Of a stretch of DNA of 64,000 bases, positions 8,885 to 16,003 are shown piece after piece. How positions within the stretch are numbered: the stretch's first letter is position 1; every line of letters begins with the position of its first letter. The notes under the pieces are model-generated. The model made no database searches, had not been told where the DNA came from, and was given only the letters and a program-made list of their open reading frames with translations. Both the position numbers and the translations under genes were made by a program. Origin of the DNA: Methanolobus sp. WCC4 (GTDB lineage: Archaea; Halobacteriota; Methanosarcinia; Methanosarcinales; Methanosarcinaceae); contig NZ_CP150629.1 in NCBI RefSeq assembly GCF_038022665.1, forward strand, positions 974,480 through 1,038,479, written 5' to 3'.

Positions 8885-8902
8885 ATACACTAATGTATAT
8901 AG
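8885..8902 (-). promoter_or_regulatory. copZ-copA promoter with ATACA-CTAA-TGTAT palindrome
   Basis: A TATA box (complement of 8896-8902) overlaps a perfect inverted repeat at 8885-8898 (ATACA-N4-TGTAT). The predicted transcript start is near 8872, before the copZ SD. The half-sites TACA/TGTA equal those of the bacterial CopY cop box (TACANNTGTA), but with a 4-base rather than 2-base spacer. No regulator gene is adjacent, so a copper-responsive repressor acting here is inference. Confidence 0.5.
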
Positions 8903-8932
8903 ACTTCACGCTTGTGAACAGTTAATGCAAAA

Positions 8933-9946
8933 TCATAATGTGCGGACACATTGCCCTATCATTTCCTTCCATCTTGCAGGTTGATCAACATCAAAATTGT
9001 GTTTTGTCACGACATCCGAATCTTCCAGCACATGCAATTGTTCCTTTTTCAGGAAACCACCTTTCACTTCAACACCAACTATGCTTTTGTTACGGATCTC
9101 TGTCATTGTCCCTTCGGAGATATCCGTGACTGCAAGACGCTTGTTAGTGAGTATGGTAAGTTGTGTCCCGTTCCTTGATGAAAGTAGAAGGTGTTCACCT
9201 TTGAGGTATTCGGACTGCAGACTTTCGAATATCCTGATAATTCCCGGGAGTTTTCTGGAAGTCAGTGGGTATAGTTTTGGCTTCTTGCTCCCTGTGATAA
9301 GTATCACTCTGCCGGATTCGGTATGCATGCCAATTATCTCTTTTATCTCTATCCTTTCCTCGATGCTGGAGTTCTTCGAGAAAAGGCCTGAACTTTCCTT
9401 TTTCAGGAATAGGTTCCTGTTAGTTATCTTGAGGGTGAACTTCTCATTACCTATCATCACCACTTCGCTGGCAATGACCTCTTCCCCGCTTTTCAGGATC
9501 GCTCCGTTCCCTATCTCTTCGGATATCCTGTTCGTCCGGTCATCAGTGGTTTGTGTACTTCCATCCGGAATATAGTGGTTGAGCATTCCCACGAGGAGAT
9601 TCCCGTCTATTAGTCTGACATTGTGTTCTGCCGCTTCCTGCATGGCCTCCCTTGTGAATGTGGAGGTTGTGACAATGATGACACCGTCCACACGGTCCCT
9701 GTAACGAAGGCTGCTGTATTCCCTTACCTCTTTTACGCCGACGGGATTGGAGTATCTCTTTGCCTGGACCAGCCAGGTGTGTGAGAGACCGAAGTTCTCG
9801 ATGCTGATGACTATATCAACTCCTCTGTCCCTCGAGTATTGTGTGGGCTCTGCTCTGTAACCCATGTTACGGAAAAGTCCGGAGAGGAGTGTCTCAAAAT
9901 CCTGCGGGTCGGTCAGCAACAGTTCCTCAAGTGTCCATTTCGCCAT
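8933..9946 (-). CDS. Mrr-type restriction endonuclease with C-terminal PH-like repeats
   Basis: A 337-residue protein. Residues 5-120 are an Mrr-cat (PD-(D/E)xK) nuclease domain: D44 in GVDI, Q61-A-K63 as the QxK variant of the active site, then VIIVTTSTFTREA. Residues 145-335 look like two related beta-rich units, each starting with a GE-rich strand (LKSGEEVIAS; YLKGEHLLLSS), a TxxR turn (ITNRNLFL; LTNKRLAV) and a strand pair, much like bacterial PH/GRAM folds. No methylase or specificity subunit is adjacent. Mrr proteins cut modified DNA, so a solitary defence or DNA-quality role is likely. Confidence 0.8.
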   Translation of the reverse strand: MAKWTLEELLLTDPQDFETLLSGLFRNMGYRAEPTQYSRDRGVDIVISIENFGLSHTWLVQAKRYSNPVGVKEVREYSSLRYRDRVDGVIIVTTSTFTREAMQEAAEHNVRLIDGNLLVGMLNHYIPDGSTQTTDDRTNRISEEIGNGAILKSGEEVIASEVVMIGNEKFTLKITNRNLFLKKESSGLFSKNSSIEERIEIKEIIGMHTESGRVILITGSKKPKLYPLTSRKLPGIIRIFESLQSEYLKGEHLLLSSRNGTQLTILTNKRLAVTDISEGTMTEIRNKSIVGVEVKGGFLKKEQLHVLEDSDVVTKHNFDVDQPARWKEMIGQCVRTL

Positions 9947-10156
9947 TCTTATCCCGTTTATCTATTGATCTGGCAGTTTATCCTTTTTTCCTGAGTGGAC
10001 ATGGTAGTGCCCAGTTAGTACACAACCATGCAAACAGTTAAATGCATTGCGGTAGAATAATCAAGAAAACATCAGGTGTCCATATCAGATAATGTTCACA
10101 GTTAAATATCTTTAAACATAAACATAATATAGATCTAACATCGAAAGGGTGAATCA

Positions 10157-10549
10157 ATGGATGAATTAGAAGAGATCAGGCAAAAAAGGATGCAGGAAAT
10201 CCAGCATTCCCTTGAGCAAAAACAGTATCCAGCAAGTACAGTGACAATTAACGATGCATCGTTCGATGAGTTCATATCAAAATACCCTCTTGTGCTTGTT
10301 GACTGCTGGGCTCCCTGGTGTGGTCCCTGTCGTATGCTCTCTCCGGTCCTCGATGAACTGGCAACAGAGATGCAGGGAAAGGTCGTCTTTGGCAAGCTGA
10401 ACGTAGACGACGAAAAAATGACAGCTATCAAATTCGGTATAACCAGCATACCTGCAATGCTCATCTTCAAGGATGGGGAATTCGTTGACAAGCTCATTGG
10501 TGCTGTGCCGAAACAGAATATCATCCAGAAACTTCAGCCTTACTTATAA
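10157..10549 (+). CDS. Thioredoxin with N-terminal helical extension
   Basis: A 130-residue thioredoxin with the active site WCGPC (C55, C58), one more Cys at 50, and the conserved cis-proline region TSIPAMLIF. The first 25 residues (MDELEEIRQKRMQEIQHSLE) form a charged helix not present in the basic fold. Its role is thiol-disulfide reduction of cytoplasmic targets. GGGTGA precedes the ATG. It ends 17 bases before the Mmp14 gene on the same strand, so the two are co-transcribed. This may mean the thioredoxin supplies reducing power to an Mmp14-dependent process. Confidence 0.92.
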   Translation: MDELEEIRQKRMQEIQHSLEQKQYPASTVTINDASFDEFISKYPLVLVDCWAPWCGPCRMLSPVLDELATEMQGKVVFGKLNVDDEKMTAIKFGITSIPAMLIFKDGEFVDKLIGAVPKQNIIQKLQPYL

Positions 10550-10566
10550 TGACATGAGGGAGATCT

Positions 10567-12003
10567 ATGGGACACAAACCAAGAATATCAGAAAGTCCTT
10601 CAGTTCGTTTACTTGACCTTAAGGACAAATCAAAATCATATTTTATCGTAGCTTCTGTTGAAGTAGGTAATACCACTACCAAATGCATTCTTACTGCAAC
10701 CAACCTTGAGGATGGAAAGACGAGACTCGTTAAGAAGTCAGTGAGCATGACAAGGGATGTCCGACCTCCAAAACCCGGAGAAGAGGTGTTTGGAAAGACA
10801 TTGAACGGTGTGGAACTGACAAGGGAGTCTGTTGGCGAACTTGTAAGGGATACCCTCCTGGGAGTTGTAAAGGACGCAAACCTTGACATCAAGACCGATA
10901 TTCACTTCGTGGTCCGCTCAACCGGTGTTGTTGCAGGTTTTGATTCTCCTGAGGAGGTAGGTGAGTTCATCAAGGCGCTGGCAGACGGTTGCCTCATGGC
11001 AGGTGTACCGCCTAACAGGATGACCCCACCAATGTCTATCTCCAACATACCCAACAGGTTCCAGAAATATTCCAAACTCGAGAAGGTCATATTCGATGGT
11101 GCAGTGGCAAGTGTGACCCCTCCGGTGGGTGCGACAGGTGTTGAGATCGTTGCCAATGAGATGGAAGGAGAACTTGCAACTGCAGGTATCAAAGAGGGTG
11201 CAAAATGGGTGGATGTGGATTTCCGTAACCCGTGCATCTCAATGGACTTTGGTACTACCCTTGACGGCAGGATAATCAGTCCCGATCTTCCTTATGCAAA
11301 GACCATTGGTAACTTCTGTGGTTATGCCGGCGCCATACCTGATACCATCATCAAGGGAACAGGCACGGTCGATTCCAGCAAGGGTACCGCGCTTGATATC
11401 TTCGATGGGAAGTCCCTTGATGGTATTGCGCTGAAGCTCAAAAGCAAGGTCATAAAGGAATATGCTGAGAAGATATTGAACTACATTATCATTGAAAGAG
11501 TGCCTGAAGGACGCACAAGGTATGGTAGCGTACCTGTCAATTCCGAGGCGGCAGATGAGATCAATGTAGTGTTGATCGGCTGTGATATCGGTAACAATGG
11601 CTCGGATATGGACAAGCTTGCACAACTTGGTGCTGAGATCTATGAGAAGCACAATGTGAAGGTCCTTTTTGCTGTGATCGATGAGGTCATGGCACGTGTT
11701 GTACAACGCCTGATAAAGGTTGCACAGGACGAAGGTCTTGTCTTTGATGACACAGCTATCGGTGTTACCGGAAGGGCTGGTATTACCGGCAACAAGCCAA
11801 AGCTCATCCTGAAATACCTTCATGAACTCGGCATCAATAACAAGATAGAAGAGCAGGTTGTGTTCGTAGATGACGGTCTTGCACGTGGTGCCGCTGTAAT
11901 GGCAAGATGTATGAATTCCCTTGGAACCACCTTCAATCCGCTTGGAGGTCATAGGGGAGGGAACTGTATACTTGGACAGCGTATCAAGTTACAGAACAAG
12001 TAA
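10567..12003 (+). CDS. mmp14: Methanogenesis marker protein 14
   Basis: A 478-residue protein of the methanogenesis marker 14 family, found almost only in methanogens and relatives. It has an ASKHA-type ATPase look: VEVGNTTTKCILTA near residue 30 is a phosphate-1 loop, a second acidic loop SMDFGTTLDG lies near residue 225, and FVDDGLARGAAVMARC near the end resembles the adenosine motif. Such proteins resemble reductive activators of metalloenzymes, so a role in activating methyl-coenzyme M reductase or a methyltransferase is possible but unproven. SD GGGAG precedes the ATG. The thioredoxin gene upstream supports a redox link. Confidence 0.88.
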   Translation: MGHKPRISESPSVRLLDLKDKSKSYFIVASVEVGNTTTKCILTATNLEDGKTRLVKKSVSMTRDVRPPKPGEEVFGKTLNGVELTRESVGELVRDTLLGVVKDANLDIKTDIHFVVRSTGVVAGFDSPEEVGEFIKALADGCLMAGVPPNRMTPPMSISNIPNRFQKYSKLEKVIFDGAVASVTPPVGATGVEIVANEMEGELATAGIKEGAKWVDVDFRNPCISMDFGTTLDGRIISPDLPYAKTIGNFCGYAGAIPDTIIKGTGTVDSSKGTALDIFDGKSLDGIALKLKSKVIKEYAEKILNYIIIERVPEGRTRYGSVPVNSEAADEINVVLIGCDIGNNGSDMDKLAQLGAEIYEKHNVKVLFAVIDEVMARVVQRLIKVAQDEGLVFDDTAIGVTGRAGITGNKPKLILKYLHELGINNKIEEQVVFVDDGLARGAAVMARCMNSLGTTFNPLGGHRGGNCILGQRIKLQNK

Positions 12004-12043
12004 CAACAGGTATAACAAATACCAATAAAAAAAGGTATGGTTC

Positions 12044-12061
12044 GGCAGGTTAGCCCCTGCC
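12044..12061 (+). terminator. Hairpin after mmp14
   Basis: GGCAGG and CCTGCC form a 6-bp stem with a 6-base loop, 40 bases after the mmp14 stop. No T-run follows directly, so it may act as an RNA 3' end structure rather than a strict terminator. Confidence 0.35.
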
Positions 12062-12100
12062 ACTTGATAATTTGAACGATGATATGCGGAAAAGTTATGT

Positions 12101-12199
12101 TCAAGCTCTTCTTTTCTGCTGTCTTCTCATTTCCTTCTGGAATTCGATCTCATGTTTTTTCACAGATCTTTCATGCCTGTTGGTTTTTGTACCTTTCAA
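12101..12199 (-). CDS. Very small basic protein, 32 residues, TTG start
   Basis: A short frame with a strong SD (GAGGTG, 5 bases before TTG at 12199-12197) encodes a highly basic, helix-forming peptide: MKGTKTNRHERSVKKHEIEF, then QKEMRRQQKRRA. The composition (16 Lys/Arg/His in 32 residues, no hydrophobic run) suggests nucleic-acid or ribosome binding. The SD and start fit well, but a 32-codon frame can occur by chance. The remainder of 12200-12464 is AT-rich and holds nothing else I recognise. Confidence 0.4.
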   Translation of the reverse strand: MKGTKTNRHERSVKKHEIEFQKEMRRQQKRRA

Positions 12200-12464
12200 A
12201 ATTGCACCTCATAATTTGTCATGAGTGATGCGTTCAACTACCGGCGAAGCATAAAGCCACGAAAGTATAGTGTTATCTATTGTAACTCGATTCCTGAACT
12301 ATCCAACCTCTGTTAACGTCGATAAATCCCTGTTTAAAATAACCGAAATTTATATCTTTTGCTTTTTTCAGAAATTGGCTATCAACAATACGATAATTAT
12401 TGTGTGAATGAAATATCAGGAAAAATATCATCAATTTGATGTAATATTGTCTCAATATTGTCAT

Positions 12465-14195
12465 TCAATCGTCTGGAATTCCCAGCCTTGAGCACAACTG
12501 TTTCAGGTTCATGGTATTGAGCACATCTTCAGGTTCGACCCATGCTCTCCTTGCAACATCTATCCCATAGGCTATGTTGTCGAAATGGTCAAGGTTATGG
12601 GTGTCGGTATTGATGGCGAGCATCACGCCACGTTCCTTTGCTTTTCTCGCATTGATGTCGTTAAGGTCCAGTCTCCACGGCGAGGAATTGATCTCAAGGA
12701 CCTTATCATTGTCCTTTGCAGCCATGATGACCTTCTCCATGTCTATGTCATAGGCAGGGCGTTTGCCGAATTTCCTTCCGGTAGGATGGGCGAGTATGTC
12801 AACGTGTTCGTTCTCAAGGGCAGAGACAATCCTTTTAGTCATCTTTTTCCCATCCTGCTCAAGTCCTGCATGGACGGCCACCACGACAATATCAAGTTGA
12901 TCAAGCATATCATTACTGTAGTCCAGCTTTCCATCCGCCTTTATGTCGCACTCTGTGCCTGAGAGTATCCTTATCCCATCGTATCTCTCATTGAGACGAT
13001 CGATCTCATCGACATGTTCCTGCAACCTTTTATCAGAAAGGCCATTGGCTATGCCGGTGGAATGCGAGTGGTCAGTGATTGCGATATATTCGTATCCTCT
13101 GCGGATGGCATCCTCTGCAAGTTCTTCCATGGTGTTGGCACCGTCACTCCAGTTGGAATGGACGTGAAGGTCACCTTTGATATCCTCCCTTTCTATCAGT
13201 CGTGGAAGTTTACCAGTAAGTGCAGCCTCGATCTCCCCTCTGTCCTCTCTTATCTCTGGTGGCAGGTATTCCATTCCCAGGAACCTGTAGATGTCCTCCT
13301 CTTTGCTGCACGGTGTGAGCTTACCATTCTTTTCCTTGGTGAGGCCGTATTCGTTCAGGCTGTAACCTTTCGAGAGGGCGAGTTTCCTGAGGTGGATGTT
13401 GTGTTCCTTCGAGCCTGTGAAATGTTGCAGCATGGAGCCGTAATGTTCTTTTTCCACAACCCTTAGGTCTACATGCAGGTCTCCTGTATATACTACAGAA
13501 GCTTTCCTTGTGCCGGATCCCAGTATCTCTTTGACCTTATCCATATTGACAAAACTGTCGATGGTCCTTTCAGGCTCGCCGGAGATGGCAATGAGGTCTA
13601 TGTCCTTTACAGTGTCCTTCTTTCGGCGAAGACTGCCTGCGATTGTAACCTTTTCTATGTGGTCCAGAGAGGAGAGTCCATCCTTTATCTCCTCTGCGAT
13701 CCCAATGACAAGTGCCATGGGATGCCTGCCGTGGTCCTTATCATCCTGAAGCCTTGTTATGGCCCTCAGGATCTTATCCTCCTGTTTCTCACCCATTCGG
13801 GGCAGGCGCCGTATCCTGTGTTCTCTGGCAGCCCTGCTGAGTTCGTCTACTGATGTCACTCCCAGTTTCCTGTAGAACTGTCTTGCCGTCTTAGGGCCTA
13901 TCCCGGGGATATCCATGATATCTATGATGCCCTGTGGTACTTCCTCGACGGTCCTTTCATAGGCTTCGAAGGTACCGGTTTCCAGCATCTCGATGATTTT
14001 GCCCTTCAGTGCTTCACCGATTCCGGGTATGTTGTCGATATCCCCTTCTCTGTACAGTACCTTCAGTTCCTCGTCAAGTCCTTTGATACTTCTTGCAGCA
14101 TTCGTATAGGCTCTTGTCTTGAACTGGTTCTCTCCCCTGAATTCCAGAAGTTTTGCCATCCTGTTGAATCTTTCAGCTATCTGAATGTTGTCCAT
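12465..14195 (-). CDS. polX: PolX: DNA polymerase X family with PHP domain
   Basis: A 576-residue protein joining an X-family polymerase with a PHP phosphoesterase. Residues 1-150 hold the 8-kDa-like domain and helix-hairpin-helix motifs (DNIPGIGEALKGK, DIPGIGPKTARQ). Residues 160-320 are the nucleotidyltransferase palm, with GSLRRKKDTVKDIDL carrying the metal-binding Asp pair and LHVDLRVV the third Asp. Residues 335-570 are the PHP domain, with GDLHVHSNWSDG, ITDHSHS and DILAHPTG metal ligands giving 3'-5' exonuclease or AP-endonuclease activity. The expected role is gap filling in base excision repair. It lies 40 bases after the DUF166 gene on the same strand. Confidence 0.93.
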   Translation of the reverse strand: MDNIQIAERFNRMAKLLEFRGENQFKTRAYTNAARSIKGLDEELKVLYREGDIDNIPGIGEALKGKIIEMLETGTFEAYERTVEEVPQGIIDIMDIPGIGPKTARQFYRKLGVTSVDELSRAAREHRIRRLPRMGEKQEDKILRAITRLQDDKDHGRHPMALVIGIAEEIKDGLSSLDHIEKVTIAGSLRRKKDTVKDIDLIAISGEPERTIDSFVNMDKVKEILGSGTRKASVVYTGDLHVDLRVVEKEHYGSMLQHFTGSKEHNIHLRKLALSKGYSLNEYGLTKEKNGKLTPCSKEEDIYRFLGMEYLPPEIREDRGEIEAALTGKLPRLIEREDIKGDLHVHSNWSDGANTMEELAEDAIRRGYEYIAITDHSHSTGIANGLSDKRLQEHVDEIDRLNERYDGIRILSGTECDIKADGKLDYSNDMLDQLDIVVVAVHAGLEQDGKKMTKRIVSALENEHVDILAHPTGRKFGKRPAYDIDMEKVIMAAKDNDKVLEINSSPWRLDLNDINARKAKERGVMLAINTDTHNLDHFDNIAYGIDVARRAWVEPEDVLNTMNLKQLCSRLGIPDD

Positions 14196-14235
14196 GTTTC
14201 CCCATTTTCCTCATGTTCTCCCCATTCTATCGAAT

Positions 14236-14904
14236 TCAGTTGCCCTTTCCCTTTTTCAGGGCTTCTTCAACCGCCTTTTTGTGTATCTCCCCTGACTCGT
14301 GGATACCACCTGCATTTCCCCTGACGGCCCTGCAAGGGTATTGCTGGATGAGAAGGCCTGCCCTTGAAGGAGCATCCTCTATCTTTGTTCCCACAAGCTC
14401 CCTTGCCATATGCCATGTACTTCCACATGGTGCTCCACAGACGACCTCAACAGACTCGATGATCCCTTTGTCCGTTGCTATATCGAGAACCGGTGTTGAG
14501 AGGTAGGAGCATAGTTCCTTTGTCTCTGGTTTTGCCTCAAGGGTGCAGCAGATGTCCTCTACTTCGATGAGCATGCCGTATTCTTTTGAGATACCTTCCA
14601 GTTCGACCACAGGTGCCTTTGAAGGTCCGCCTGGTATGATAAGTGCTTTGACCCCGGCCTTTCCTGCCCTGTGGGCTATTGCGACCGTAAGGTCAGGGTG
14701 CAGGGAGTATGTTATGACGATATCCGAATCAAAAACAGAGTTGTCGATATCGGTCCCTTCAAGGTATTCCTCCGGCTCGTCGAGGAAGTCCGGAAGGTAT
14801 TCGGGTACTGAGCTTCTGATCACTTTCATACCGGTCTTTGAAAGAATTGTCTCTATCAGGCGGTTCCCATACTTTCCCCGGGTGATAACACCTATTGTTG
14901 TCAT
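14236..14904 (-). CDS. DUF166 family protein
   Basis: A 222-residue protein of the DUF166 family, restricted mostly to archaea and often called thymidylate synthase-like with little support. Features are a Rossmann-like first strand (TTIGVITRGKYGNRLIE), DIVITYSLHPDL, VKALIIPGGPSKAP, and several conserved Cys: ICCTLE, VCGAPCGSTWHMA and QYPCRA. The Cys pattern suggests an iron-sulfur cluster or a thiol active site. It is upstream of polX on the same strand. The real function is unknown. Confidence 0.75.
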   Translation of the reverse strand: MTTIGVITRGKYGNRLIETILSKTGMKVIRSSVPEYLPDFLDEPEEYLEGTDIDNSVFDSDIVITYSLHPDLTVAIAHRAGKAGVKALIIPGGPSKAPVVELEGISKEYGMLIEVEDICCTLEAKPETKELCSYLSTPVLDIATDKGIIESVEVVCGAPCGSTWHMARELVGTKIEDAPSRAGLLIQQYPCRAVRGNAGGIHESGEIHKKAVEEALKKGKGN

Positions 14905-15043
14905 TTTCTATCTTCTACAGGGTTATTTTCCTTTGCATATATGCTTTGCCGGACGGTCCGGAACGTTTTGGATCCATATTGCAATATTTATCAACCGATT
15001 AGTATATTAATTATGATGGGTCTATTCATTTTGAGGTATGAAT

Positions 15044-15172
15044 ATGGACGACTACGACCCCAATAAAGTATATTTCAGATGCAATGTCTGTGATTTCCTT
15101 TTCATGGAAGATCCGGCACGTTTCCCTTTGTTCTGTCCGCAGTGTAGCAGCGAGAACGTCTCAAGGACCTGA
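15044..15172 (+). CDS. Small zinc-ribbon protein, 42 residues
   Basis: A small gene with ATG at 15044 behind GAGGT at the ideal 6-base spacing; the nearer ATG at 15038 touches the SD and is less likely. It encodes two CxxC knuckles (CNVC and CPQC) 21 residues apart, a rubredoxin- or zinc-ribbon-like mini-domain beginning MDDYDPNKVYFRCNVC. Stop is TGA at 15170-15172. It sits 63 bases before thymidylate kinase, but the latter seems to have its own promoter. The partner is unknown; such ribbons bind nucleic acid or assist protein contacts. Confidence 0.7.
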   Translation: MDDYDPNKVYFRCNVCDFLFMEDPARFPLFCPQCSSENVSRT

Positions 15173-15235
15173 TATGGGACCTGTTCTGCTTACGGAACAA
15201 ATAATCTAAATACTATCCCTTTACTTTCTTTCCTG

Positions 15236-15844
15236 ATGTCAATGAAAGGTAAGCTCATTACTCTGGAAGGTATAGACGGTTCCGGCAAGTCGACTATCAC
15301 AGCCCGGCTGAACTCTAACCCGGAATTCTCCGATTTTGTCTTCACCAGGGAACCCACCACCGGATGGATAGGTGAGGCAGTTAACCGTGCGATCCATTCC
15401 GATACTGATGAACTTGCAGAGCTTTTGCTTTTCACCGCAGACCATGCGGAGCACATATCTAAACTGATACTTCCTGCGCTTGAGAGCGGGAAGAACGTGA
15501 TATCCGACCGTTACTCCGGGAGTCGTTTCGCATATCAGGCAGTGACACTGAAGGACAGGTTCCCCGATCCTATGGCATGGATACAGGACATCCATAGGGG
15601 CTGGACAGTGGTTCCTGATCTGACCATCCTTTTTGATATAGACCCCAGAATCGCTGTGGAGAGATGTGGTAATCGCGGGGATAAGACAAAATTCGAGAAG
15701 ATAGGATTCCTTGAGAGTGTGAGGGAGAACTACCTGCGTCTTGCAAAGCAGGACCCGGAAAGATTTGCGGTTATATATACCGATAAGGATATCGATGATA
15801 TCGAATCTGATGTTCTGGACATAATTCTATCATTTTTGAGGTAG
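15236..15844 (+). CDS. tmk: Thymidylate kinase
   Basis: A 202-residue dTMP kinase that forms dTDP from dTMP and ATP. It has the P-loop GIDGSGKST at residues 12-20, the TREPTTG substrate loop (FTREPTTGWIGEAVNRAI), the DRYSGSRFAYQA signature, and LTILFDIDPRIAVERC before the lid. No SD is seen. A TAAATA element at 15207-15212 is about 24 bases before the ATG, which suggests a leaderless transcript. Confidence 0.92.
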   Translation: MSMKGKLITLEGIDGSGKSTITARLNSNPEFSDFVFTREPTTGWIGEAVNRAIHSDTDELAELLLFTADHAEHISKLILPALESGKNVISDRYSGSRFAYQAVTLKDRFPDPMAWIQDIHRGWTVVPDLTILFDIDPRIAVERCGNRGDKTKFEKIGFLESVRENYLRLAKQDPERFAVIYTDKDIDDIESDVLDIILSFLR

Positions 15845-15851
15845 ATACTGA

Positions 15852-15866
15852 TCAGATAATATCTGA
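15852..15866. other. Perfect palindrome after tmk
   Basis: TCAGAT-AAT-ATCTGA, 8 bases after the tmk stop. It could be a weak 3' hairpin or a protein site for the kinase gene downstream. Nothing else distinguishes these cases. Confidence 0.3.
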
Positions 15867-15946
15867 CCATATCTTCATACTATGTTTGCGTGCATGATCT
15901 GTATCTTTACATACCGTTCCCAGTAAATGGGTATGTTCTCTCTATT

Positions 15947-15980
15947 TTTATATAGATATATGACATACATATCAATATGT
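15947..15980 (+). promoter_or_regulatory. Promoter of the PAS histidine kinase with ACATAT-CA-ATATGT palindrome
   Basis: A TATA box (TTTTATATA, 15947-15955) is followed by a perfect inverted repeat at 15967-15980, which overlaps the expected transcript start near 15978. The position fits a repressor site. No regulator gene is adjacent. Confidence 0.4.
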
Positions 15981-16003
15981 AGGATCAATTTTCACAGCAT
16001 TCT

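Noticed and set aside
11239-11952. 237-codon minus-strand frame inside mmp14
   Set aside because: mmp14 motifs on the plus strand are decisive; the antisense product has no recognisable feature.
12044-12061. Riboswitch after mmp14
   Set aside because: It lies downstream of a gene with a simple 6-bp hairpin and no known aptamer core.
12273-12464. 63-codon minus-strand frame after polX
   Set aside because: No convincing SD; AT-rich, composition typical of non-coding DNA.
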